This document shows positions 16,821 through 23,319 of a DNA stretch of 42,183 nucleotides, in pieces. A model generated the notes under the pieces. The model ran no database searches. It was not told the origin of the DNA and saw only the letters and a program-made list of their open reading frames with translations. The stretch lies in the NCBI RefSeq assembly GCF_035650855.1, contig NZ_DASRGV010000290.1, positions 1 to 42,183 of the forward strand. The letters are read 5' to 3'. The position numbers and the translations under genes are program-made. The DNA comes from Actinocrinis sp035650855 (lineage in GTDB: Bacteria; Actinomycetota; Actinomycetes; Streptomycetales; Catenulisporaceae). Position 1 is the first letter of the stretch; each line of letters opens with the position of its first letter.

Positions 16821-17345
16821 ATGCAGCAGCAAGCAACGGAGCAGGAAGAAGAACGCTGCGAGGAGTGCGGCTTCGTCTATCACCTCGACCACGCCGGCGC
16901 GGCGATCCGGATCCTTCCCGAGCTCGCCGGGGAGATGGCGCAGCTGCTGCGCAGCGAAGGGGCCGACCTGCGCGGCCGGCGGCAGCCGGAGGTCTGGTCG
17001 CCGCTGGAGTACGGATGCCATCTGCGTGACGTGCTCCTGGTCCAGCGGGAGCGGGTGCTGCTGGCGCGGCGCGCCGACCGGCCCGAGTTCACGTCGATGG
17101 GCCGGGACGAGCGGGTGGAGCACGACGGCTACGCGTCGCAGCAGCCTGAGGACGTCGCCCGGCAGCTGCTGGACGCCGGATTGATGTTCGTCGGCGTGCT
17201 CAGCCACCTGAGTCCCGCCGACTGGGAGCGCGAGGCGCTTTATCCGTTCCCTGCGCCGACGCCGCGCACGCTCGCATGGGTCGCGGTGCACACCGTGCAC
17301 GAGGCGCGACACCATCTGATGGACGTGCGTCGGCAGCTCGGCTGA
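16821..17345 (+). CDS. DinB-like family protein
   Basis: A 174-residue protein with the DinB/YfiT-type four-helix pattern: 'WSPLEYGCHLRDVLLVQRE' in the first half and 'HTVHEARHHLMDVRRQLG' at the end. Its histidines fit the metal-binding triad of this superfamily, whose members act as thiol-dependent transferases or remain uncharacterised. An N-terminal CEEC pair is present. ATG 16821 is chosen over an upstream TTG because GAAAGGG lies just before it. It begins 50 nt after the secreted protein gene and may be cotranscribed, with no obvious functional link. It converges on the chitinase gene across a long terminator. Confidence 0.8.
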   Translation: MQQQATEQEEERCEECGFVYHLDHAGAAIRILPELAGEMAQLLRSEGADLRGRRQPEVWSPLEYGCHLRDVLLVQRERVLLARRADRPEFTSMGRDERVEHDGYASQQPEDVARQLLDAGLMFVGVLSHLSPADWEREALYPFPAPTPRTLAWVAVHTVHEARHHLMDVRRQLG

Positions 17346-17387
17346 GCCAGGGTATTGACTGAGTCGGGCCGACCGGCTCTGCGGCAG

Positions 17388-17444
17388 GAACGGCGCGATC
17401 GCGTGGACCGGAAGGGTGATCCGGGCCACGCGATCGCGCCGTTC
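17388..17444. terminator. Bidirectional terminator, 19-bp stem
   Basis: A perfect 19-bp inverted repeat (17388-17406 with 17426-17444) has a loop that can itself pair (CGGA/TCCG). It separates the converging DinB-like and chitinase genes. Confidence 0.88.
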
Positions 17445-17476
17445 TGGGTGTTTCGCGGGCGCTCGCCCTCAGGCGG

Positions 17477-18592
17477 TCAGCAGGTCAGGTTGGATCCGGC
17501 CGGCACGCCCAGGATCTGGACGAACTGCTCGTAGTCGTTGACCCGGTCCTGCATCTCGGCGGTGTTGCCGCCGTTGCACTCGATGCCGCCGTTGATCGCG
17601 CGGATGGTCTGGCCGAAGCCCGCACCGTTGACCATCGCGTCGTGCGACGTCATCGAGCCGGAGCCGGTCTGGGTGTTCCAGTACCAGAGCCCTGTCTTCC
17701 ACGAGGTGGCCGCGTCCGTCGCCACCAGGCTCGGGTTGTCCAGCAGGTCGATGCCGAGCGCGTCGCCGGCGGCCTTGTAGTTGAAGTTCCAGCTCAGCTG
17801 GATCGGACCGCGGCCGTAGTAGGCGTAGGTGCCGGCCGGGCAGCCGTAGGGCTCACTCGCGCAGTAGTCGCCCGACTGGTCGATCTCGTTGATGTAGACC
17901 AGGCCGCCGGTCTCGTGGTCCACATTGGCCAGGAAGGCCGCGGCCTCCTGCCTCTGCACCGTGCTGCTGCCGGTGGTGGCGAACGCGGGGTACGCGCTGA
18001 GCGCCGCGACCAGGCCGCTGTAGGTGTAGAAGGAGTTCCGGTTCGGGAACATCTGGTCGAACTGGGCCTCGCTGACGACGAAGCCTGACGAACCGCCACC
18101 GCCGCCGGTTCCGCCACCGCCTCCGCCGCTGGAGCCGGAGCAGCTGTACGGGCTCCAGAACCAGGTGCTGATGGTCGGGTCGTAGCCCGGGTTGTCGTGC
18201 GTGGCCTGATAGTACTGGCCGTTCGGCGGATAGAGGACGATCGCGCCGGTCGTGTAGTTGGTACCCGCGGTCCACACCGTGTAGGTGCAGCCCCCGGTTC
18301 CGCCACCGCCGCCACCGGTCCCGCCTCCGCCGCTGCCGCCGCACGGGCCCTGGTCGGACCACACGCCCGCGGCGCCGCCGGGCGTATCGCCCTGCGTCCA
18401 CCACTTGGCGGTCCAGTTGTCGCCGTTGTAAGAGGCCTGCATTCCGCCGGTGTAGACCGCGCCGCTGCTCCAGGCGGCCGCGCAAGGGGTCGAGGCGGAG
18501 GCCGCGGTGCTGTTGAGGACCGGAACGCCGACGGCGACCGTCGCGGTGGCGGCTGCGGCGCTCAGCCAGATCAGAAATCGCTTTCTGGACAC
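17477..18592 (-). CDS. Secreted GH19 chitinase with two CBM5/12-type modules
   Basis: A 371-residue exported endochitinase that cuts beta-1,4-GlcNAc polymers. A signal peptide (1-33, ending ASA) is followed by two aromatic-rich chitin-binding modules (about 36-84 with 'NWTAKWWTQGDTP' and about 100-148 with 'YYQATHDNPGYD'), joined by glycine-rich linkers. The GH19 domain (about 168-371) shows HETGG with Glu227, a second acidic candidate Glu236 in YINE, and 'GRGPIQLSWNFNY'. The GTG at 18592 is chosen because AAGGAGA lies about 7 nt upstream; an earlier in-frame start would add a non-signal leader and run past the promoter -10. The promoter carries two DasR-type sites, so induction by chitin breakdown products via GlcNAc-6-P is likely. 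Confidence 0.95.
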   Translation of the reverse strand: MSRKRFLIWLSAAAATATVAVGVPVLNSTAASASTPCAAAWSSGAVYTGGMQASYNGDNWTAKWWTQGDTPGGAAGVWSDQGPCGGSGGGGTGGGGGGTGGCTYTVWTAGTNYTTGAIVLYPPNGQYYQATHDNPGYDPTISTWFWSPYSCSGSSGGGGGGTGGGGGSSGFVVSEAQFDQMFPNRNSFYTYSGLVAALSAYPAFATTGSSTVQRQEAAAFLANVDHETGGLVYINEIDQSGDYCASEPYGCPAGTYAYYGRGPIQLSWNFNYKAAGDALGIDLLDNPSLVATDAATSWKTGLWYWNTQTGSGSMTSHDAMVNGAGFGQTIRAINGGIECNGGNTAEMQDRVNDYEQFVQILGVPAGSNLTC

Positions 18593-18688
18593 GTGCTCTC
18601 TCCTTCGTGCAGCGTGCGCTGCACTTCGTGCACGGCCCACCGACCGGGCGCCGTACGGCTCGGTCGGCCGATTACTGGTGTCGCAGGG

Positions 18689-18717
18689 ACTAAACCGTGG
18701 CCGCACGGGCCTGTCAA
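18689..18717 (-). promoter_or_regulatory. Chitinase promoter (TTGACA-17-TTTAGT)
   Basis: On the minus strand a perfect -35 TTGACA (18717-18712) is followed after 17 bp by TTTAGT (18694-18689; 4 of 6 matches to TATAAT). It is about 97 bp upstream of the chitinase GTG. The -35 box abuts the proximal dre site, so DasR bound there would block sigma-factor access. Confidence 0.65.
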
Positions 18718-18727
18718 GGTCTAGACC
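18718..18727. promoter_or_regulatory. Proximal DasR-type site (dre) GGTCTAGACC
   Basis: The perfect palindrome GGTCTAGACC, within AGGTCTAGACCA, matches the core of the DasR-responsive element known from Streptomyces chitin and GlcNAc genes. It directly adjoins the -35 box of the chitinase promoter. Confidence 0.8.
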
Positions 18728-18752
18728 AGTAATCCCTGGTCAGCGGGGTATT

Positions 18753-18762
18753 GGTCTAGACC
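18753..18762. promoter_or_regulatory. Distal DasR-type site (dre) GGTCTAGACC
   Basis: A second identical palindrome lies 35 bp centre-to-centre from the first, on the far side from the chitinase gene. Paired repeats of this kind are known in streptomycete chitinase promoters. It lies 35 bp beyond the stop of the TetR gene. Confidence 0.78.
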
Positions 18763-18797
18763 TAGTAAGGCGGCAGGCTGCCCGAGGGCGGTCGCGG

Positions 18798-19439
18798 TCA
18801 CGCCGGGCGGGTGGCGGGCAGCGCGGCGAAGCGCAGTTCCAGCCCTGCGATGAGCGCGTCGAGCCCGGTCTCGAAGGCGCCCTCGTCGATCTCCCTGCGG
18901 CGCGACTGGAGCCGGTGCGCGTCGGACAGGTGCGGGTAGTCCGCGCCGTACAGCGCCGGATCGTCGACGAAACCGGCCGCGAAGGAACCGGTCGCCGCGC
19001 CGACCACGAAGTAGCGCATCAGGGCACCGATACGGGTCGCCTCGCGCGGCGGCCAGCCCGCTTGAACCAGCGCGCCGTACACCGCGTCGGCGAGTTTGAG
19101 CGCGTGCGGCCGGCGTCCCGGGCCGTGCGCGACGACCGGGACCAGGTTCGGGTGCTCGGCCAGGGTCTGCCGGTAGGAGACCGCCCAGGCCCGCAGCGCC
19201 TCCGGCCACGGCCGGGCGCCCAGCGGCGAGATGTCCACCTGTGCGGTCACCGCGTCGGCCACGGCTTCGAGCAGGTCGTCTTTCGTCGCGAAGTGGTTGT
19301 ACAGGGACGGCCCGCTCACGCCGAGCTCCAGCGCCAGCCTGCGGGTGGAGAGCGCGGCCAGGCCCTCCGCGTCGACCAGCGCGATCGCCGCGGCCACGAT
19401 GCGGTCGCGGCTGAGCAGCGGCGACCTGGGCCTGGCCAT
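18798..19439 (-). CDS. TetR-family repressor of the acyl-CoA operon
   Basis: A 213-residue TetR-type regulator. The N-terminal helix-turn-helix (about 10-55) includes 'AALSTRRLALELGVSGPSLYNHF', trimmed here to its recognition part LGVSGPSLYNHF. The rest is a helical ligand domain with a C-terminal region of the TetR_C type. ATG 19439 is supported by GAGGTG upstream. It is divergent from a four-gene acyl-CoA operon, and the 106-bp gap holds a 28-bp palindrome, its likely operator. By analogy with FadR- and AcuR-like regulators the ligand may be an acyl-CoA (inference). It runs tail-to-promoter toward the chitinase, with no functional tie. Confidence 0.88.
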   Translation of the reverse strand: MARPRSPLLSRDRIVAAAIALVDAEGLAALSTRRLALELGVSGPSLYNHFATKDDLLEAVADAVTAQVDISPLGARPWPEALRAWAVSYRQTLAEHPNLVPVVAHGPGRRPHALKLADAVYGALVQAGWPPREATRIGALMRYFVVGAATGSFAAGFVDDPALYGADYPHLSDAHRLQSRRREIDEGAFETGLDALIAGLELRFAALPATRPA

Positions 19440-19479
19440 GGTGACGCACCTCGCTCTTCCGGGACGGGCGTGCGGTGGG

Positions 19480-19507
19480 TTACAGTCAACCAAAACTAGC
19501 ACTGTAA
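19480..19507. promoter_or_regulatory. Palindromic operator overlapping a bidirectional promoter
   Basis: TTACAGT (19480-19486) and ACTGTAA (19501-19507) form an inverted repeat with a 14-bp spacer. Read on either strand it gives TTACAG, 17 bp, then TGTAAG or TGTAAC, so the same palindrome could act as -35/-10 for both the TetR gene and the acyl-CoA dehydrogenase gene. A repressor bound here would shut both. Confidence 0.6.
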
Positions 19508-19545
19508 GTTTTTTGTGGCGACGAGAAGGCAAGGCGGTGCGGCCC

Positions 19546-20697
19546 ATGGATCTCTCGCTCGACGAGGAGCACGCGGCGCTGCGGCGGCTGGCCGCGGACT
19601 TCACCGACCGGGAGATCGTCCCGCACGCCGCCGAGTGGGACCGGGCCGAGTCCGTGGACCGCGGCATCATCAAGCGGCTGGGCGCGCTCGGGCTGCTCGG
19701 CCTGACCATCCCCGAGGAGTACGGCGGCTCCGGCGGCGACCACTTCGCCTACGTACTGGCGCTGGAGGAACTCGGCCGCGGCGACTCCGCGGTGCGCGGC
19801 ATCGTCTCGGTCTCGCTCGGCCTGGTGGCCAAGTCGATCAACGCGCACGGCACCGAGGAGCAAAAGCGCGCCTGGCTGCCGCGAGTGTGCTCCGGCGACG
19901 CGCTCGCCTGCTTCGCGCTGACCGAACCGGACACGGGTTCGGACGCCGCGAACCTGACGATGCGCGCGGTACGCGACGGCTCGGACTGGCTGCTGACCGG
20001 CTCGAAGATGTTCATCACCAACGGGACGTGGGCCGATGTCGGCCTCGTCTTCGCGCGGTCGGGGGAGCCGGGGCATCGCGGCATCACCGCGTACCTGGTG
20101 CCGCTGGACGCCGAGGGCGTCGAGCGCCGGGAGATCCACGGCAAGCTCGGGCTGCGCGGCCAGGCTACGGCCCAGCTCACCTTCGACGGCGTGCGAGTGC
20201 CGGACGCCGCGCGGCTCGGCGCGGAGGGCAAGGGATTCACGGTCGCCATGTCCGCGCTGGCCAAGGGGCGCATGTCGGTCGCGGCCGGCTGCGTCGGCAT
20301 CGCGGAGGCGGCGCTGCGGCACGCGGTGCGCCACGCGACCGAACGGGTGCAGTTCGGAAAGCCGATCGCGCACCGGCAACTGGTGCAGGAGCTGATCGCA
20401 GCCATCGCCACGGATGTGGACGCGTCGCGGCTGCTGGTCTGGCGGGTCGCGGACCTCATCGACCGCGGCCAGGAGTTCGCCCGCGAGTCCTCGATGGCCA
20501 AGCTGTTCGCGAGCGAGGCTGCGGTGCGGGCTGCGAACAATGCCCTTCAGGTCTTCGGCGGCTACGGCTACATCGACGAGTACCCGGTCGGCAAGCTCGT
20601 GCGCGACGCCCGCGTGATGACCCTGTACGAGGGCACCAGCGAGTTGCAGAAGCTGCTGATCGCGCGGGCGCACACCGGCGTCAACGCGATCGCGTGA
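19546..20697 (+). CDS. Acyl-CoA dehydrogenase
   Basis: A 383-residue FAD enzyme that oxidises acyl-CoA to trans-2-enoyl-CoA. Family signatures are 'CFALTEPDTGSD' (FAD/substrate loop), 'GSKMFITNG', the C-terminal 'QVFGGYGYIDEYP' and catalytic Glu362 in YEGTSE. The length is typical. ATG 19546 is used; GTG 19537 in frame is an alternative with an AAGG element before it. It is the first gene of a four-gene operon with thiolase, reductase and hydratase, supplying the first beta-oxidation step. The exact chain length or branching cannot be told from sequence. Confidence 0.93.
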   Translation: MDLSLDEEHAALRRLAADFTDREIVPHAAEWDRAESVDRGIIKRLGALGLLGLTIPEEYGGSGGDHFAYVLALEELGRGDSAVRGIVSVSLGLVAKSINAHGTEEQKRAWLPRVCSGDALACFALTEPDTGSDAANLTMRAVRDGSDWLLTGSKMFITNGTWADVGLVFARSGEPGHRGITAYLVPLDAEGVERREIHGKLGLRGQATAQLTFDGVRVPDAARLGAEGKGFTVAMSALAKGRMSVAAGCVGIAEAALRHAVRHATERVQFGKPIAHRQLVQELIAAIATDVDASRLLVWRVADLIDRGQEFARESSMAKLFASEAAVRAANNALQVFGGYGYIDEYPVGKLVRDARVMTLYEGTSELQKLLIARAHTGVNAIA

Positions 20698-20795
20698 CGG
20701 CATGACGGTGCGGTGAACAAGACAGCGCGGTGCATCAAGACAGCGCGGCGGCAGGGTCGGGAAGCACGTCGGACGAGGAGCGTGGAGTAAGAGCT

Positions 20796-21983
20796 ATGAG
20801 AACCGTGTACGTGGCCGCCGCGAGGCGCACGCCGATCGGCAGGCTGCGCGGCGCCCTCGCTTCGGTGCGGCCGGACGACTTGGCCGCGACCGTCATCAAA
20901 GACCTGATCTCGGGGCTGCCGGGCCTGGACCCCGCGCGCATTGACGACGTCTACTGGGGCGCGGCGAACCAGGCGGGCGAGGACAACCGGAACGTCGCGC
21001 GGATGGCGGTGCTGCTGGCCGGGCTGCCGGAGTCGGTGCCCGGCGCGACGCTCAACCGGCTGTGCGCCTCCGGCCTTGAGGCGTTCACCGTCGCGGCCCG
21101 GACCATCGCCGCGGGTGAAGCAGACATCGTACTCGCCGGCGGCTCGGAGTCGATGACACGCGCCCCGTTCGTGCTTCCCCGGCCGGATGACGCGCTGCCG
21201 CACAAGATGGAGCTGGCCGACACCCGGCTCGGCTGGCGGCTCGTCAACCCGCTGATGAGCGAGCTGCACGGCCTGCTGGCGATGGGCGAGACGGCCGAGG
21301 AGGTCGCCGCCCGCCACGGCATCGGCCGCGAGCGGCAGGACGAGTTCGCGCTGCGCAGCCACCAGAAGGCCGCCGCGGCCCGTGACGCCGGCCGCTTCAA
21401 GGACGAACTGGTCGAGGTGCACCTACCGCAGGGCGCCGTGGTCGACACCGACGAGGGCATCAGGTCGGACACCAGCCTGGAGAAGCTCGCGGGGCTCAAG
21501 CCGGTGTTCCGCAAGGGCGGCAGCGTCACGGCGGGGAACTCGTCGCCGCTCAACGACGGGGCGGCGGGCTTGGTCCTGGTCTCCGAACAGGGCCTCGCCG
21601 AGCTGGGCGTCGAGCCGCTGGCCCGATACGTCGCGGGCGCCTCGGCCGGCGTGCACCCGGATGTCATGGGCGTCGGCCCGATTCCGGCGACGCAGAAGGT
21701 GCTCGGACGCAGCGGCTGGAGCGTCGCAGACCTCGATACCGCCGAGCTGAACGAGGCCTTCGCCGCGCAGTCGCTCGCGGTCATCGACGGGATCGGCATC
21801 GAGCCCGAGATCGTCAACCCGGACGGCGGCGCGATCGCGCTCGGGCACCCGCTCGGCTGCTCGGGCGCGCGCATCGTGACCACGCTGGTGCACCGGATGC
21901 GGCGCGAAGGGCACCGGCGCGGCCTGGCCACGATGTGCGTCGGGGTCGGGCAGGGGACGGCGGTACTGCTGGAAGCGCCGTGA
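20796..21983 (+). CDS. Acetyl-CoA acyltransferase (thiolase)
   Basis: A 395-residue thiolase. The catalytic triad is visible: nucleophile Cys90 in NRLCASG, His351 in GHPLGCSGAR and Cys381 in CVGVGQG. The enzyme cleaves 3-oxoacyl-CoA (or condenses two acyl-CoAs). ATG 20796 follows GGAG; an in-frame GTG at 20730 is less likely. The gap to the preceding gene is 98 nt. It is close in pattern to PcaF/FadA-type degradative thiolases, so it could complete beta-oxidation or an aromatic or dicarboxylic pathway. Confidence 0.94.
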   Translation: MRTVYVAAARRTPIGRLRGALASVRPDDLAATVIKDLISGLPGLDPARIDDVYWGAANQAGEDNRNVARMAVLLAGLPESVPGATLNRLCASGLEAFTVAARTIAAGEADIVLAGGSESMTRAPFVLPRPDDALPHKMELADTRLGWRLVNPLMSELHGLLAMGETAEEVAARHGIGRERQDEFALRSHQKAAAARDAGRFKDELVEVHLPQGAVVDTDEGIRSDTSLEKLAGLKPVFRKGGSVTAGNSSPLNDGAAGLVLVSEQGLAELGVEPLARYVAGASAGVHPDVMGVGPIPATQKVLGRSGWSVADLDTAELNEAFAAQSLAVIDGIGIEPEIVNPDGGAIALGHPLGCSGARIVTTLVHRMRREGHRRGLATMCVGVGQGTAVLLEAP

Positions 21984-22035
21984 TCGGCGAACGTCTTTCG
22001 GTCGGAACACAGAAGAGCGGATGAGGAGTAGCAGG

Positions 22036-22797
22036 ATGAGTCGCTTCGAGGGCAAGGTCGCGATCGTGACCGGTGCGGCGCAAGGCATCGGCGCGGCGAT
22101 CGCGCGCCGGCTGGCGAATGAGGGCGCGAAGGTCGGCGTCGTGGACCTGACCGCCGACCGGGCGCAGGGCACCGTCGATCAGATCGTCAAGGACGGCGGC
22201 GAGGCCTTCGCGGTCGGCGCGGACGTGTCGAAGACCGCTGACGTGCAGGCCGCGGTCGCCGCCGTGGTCGAGGAGTTCGGGCGCATCGACATCCTGGTCA
22301 ACAACGCCGGGATCACCCGCGACAACCTGCTGTTCAAGATGAGCGACGAGGACTGGGACTCGGTCATCGCGGTCAACCTGCGCAGCGCCTTCCTCATGTC
22401 CCGCGAGTGCCAGAAGCACTTCGTGGCGCAGAAGTACGGCAAGATCGTCTCGCTCTCCTCCCGCTCCGCGCTGGGCAACCGCGGCCAGGCCAACTACTCC
22501 GCCTCCAAGGCCGGGATCATGGGCCTGACTTCCACGCTGGCGATCGAGCTCGGGCCGTTCGGCGTCAACGTCAACGCGGTCGCGCCCGGCTACATCGCCA
22601 CCGACATGACCGACGCCACCGCGCGCCGGGTCGGCTTCGAGCCGGAGAAGTTCCGCGAGGCCGCCGCGCAGATGACGCCGGTGCGCCGGGTCGGCACCCC
22701 GGAGGACATCGCCGCGGCGGTCGCGTTCCTGGCCGCCGACGAGTCCTCGTTCATCTCCGGCCAGACCATCCAGGTCAACGGCGGGGCCGACCGGTGA
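22036..22797 (+). CDS. SDR-family 3-oxoacyl reductase / 3-hydroxyacyl-CoA dehydrogenase
   Basis: A 253-residue classical short-chain dehydrogenase, FabG-like. It shows the nucleotide motif TGAAQGIG, 'NNAGITRDN', and catalytic Ser141, Tyr154 and Lys158 (YSASK). The C-terminus SGQTIQVNGGADR is typical. ATG 22036 is chosen for the GAGGAG at 22023-22028; an ATG at 22021 lies in frame. The next gene overlaps by four bases (GTGA), so the two are translationally coupled. Paired with a MaoC hydratase and thiolase, it likely acts on (R)-3-hydroxyacyl-CoA rather than in fatty-acid synthesis. Confidence 0.9.
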   Translation: MSRFEGKVAIVTGAAQGIGAAIARRLANEGAKVGVVDLTADRAQGTVDQIVKDGGEAFAVGADVSKTADVQAAVAAVVEEFGRIDILVNNAGITRDNLLFKMSDEDWDSVIAVNLRSAFLMSRECQKHFVAQKYGKIVSLSSRSALGNRGQANYSASKAGIMGLTSTLAIELGPFGVNVNAVAPGYIATDMTDATARRVGFEPEKFREAAAQMTPVRRVGTPEDIAAAVAFLAADESSFISGQTIQVNGGADR

Positions 22798-23246
22798 AGG
22801 TGTTCGCGAGCCCGGCCGAGCTCGCGCAGGCGGTCGGCCAGGAGGTAGGCGCCAGCGCGTGGCTGGTCATCGAGCAGGACCGGATCAGCCAGTTCGCCGA
22901 GGCGACCGGCGACCACCAGTGGATCCACGTCGATGAGGCGCGCGCGAAGGAGGGGCCGTTCGGCTCGACGATCGCGCACGGATTCCTGACGCTTTCGCTG
23001 CTGCCCGCGCTGCTCGCCGAGGTATACCGGGTCGAGGGCGTACGGATGGGCATCAACTACGGCCTGAACCGGGTGCGGTTCATCAACCCGGTCCGGGTCG
23101 GCTCCTCGGTGCGCGCGGTGATGACCGTCGCCGAGGTGGATCAGCAGGCTGACTATGTCCAGGTGACGGCGAAGGCGGTCGTGGAGATTCAGGGCGCGCA
23201 GAAGCCGGCGGCGGTCGCGGAGACCGTTTCCCGGTTCTATCTCTAG
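22794..23246 (+). CDS. MaoC-like (R)-specific enoyl-CoA hydratase
   Basis: A 150-residue single hot-dog domain. The hydratase signature is present: Asp40 and His45 within 'TGDHQWIHVDEARA', followed by GPFGSTIAHGFLTLS. These residues hydrate trans-2-enoyl-CoA to (R)-3-hydroxyacyl-CoA. GTG 22794 overlaps the upstream stop. It is the last gene of the operon, ending before a bidirectional terminator. Together with the SDR it gives an R-stereospecific beta-oxidation branch. Confidence 0.92.
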   Translation: MKVFASPAELAQAVGQEVGASAWLVIEQDRISQFAEATGDHQWIHVDEARAKEGPFGSTIAHGFLTLSLLPALLAEVYRVEGVRMGINYGLNRVRFINPVRVGSSVRAVMTVAEVDQQADYVQVTAKAVVEIQGAQKPAAVAETVSRFYL

Positions 23247-23281
23247 TGATTCGGCTCTGCCGGAGTTTCGAAGCGGCGGCG

Positions 23282-23317
23282 GGCGGTCCAGCGGCGCGAC
23301 GGCGCGGGTGGACCGCC
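23282..23317. terminator. Bidirectional terminator between hydratase and GH3 genes
   Basis: GGCGGTCCA (23282-23290) pairs with TGGACCGCC (23309-23317) around an 18-nt G/C-rich loop, placed between two converging stops. Confidence 0.7.
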
Positions 23318-23319
23318 TC

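Noticed and set aside
13963..16836. 957-codon minus-strand frame
   Set aside because: It is antisense to the secreted LDTR protein and composed mainly of Arg/Asp/Val/His low-complexity, typical of a G+C-rich shadow frame.
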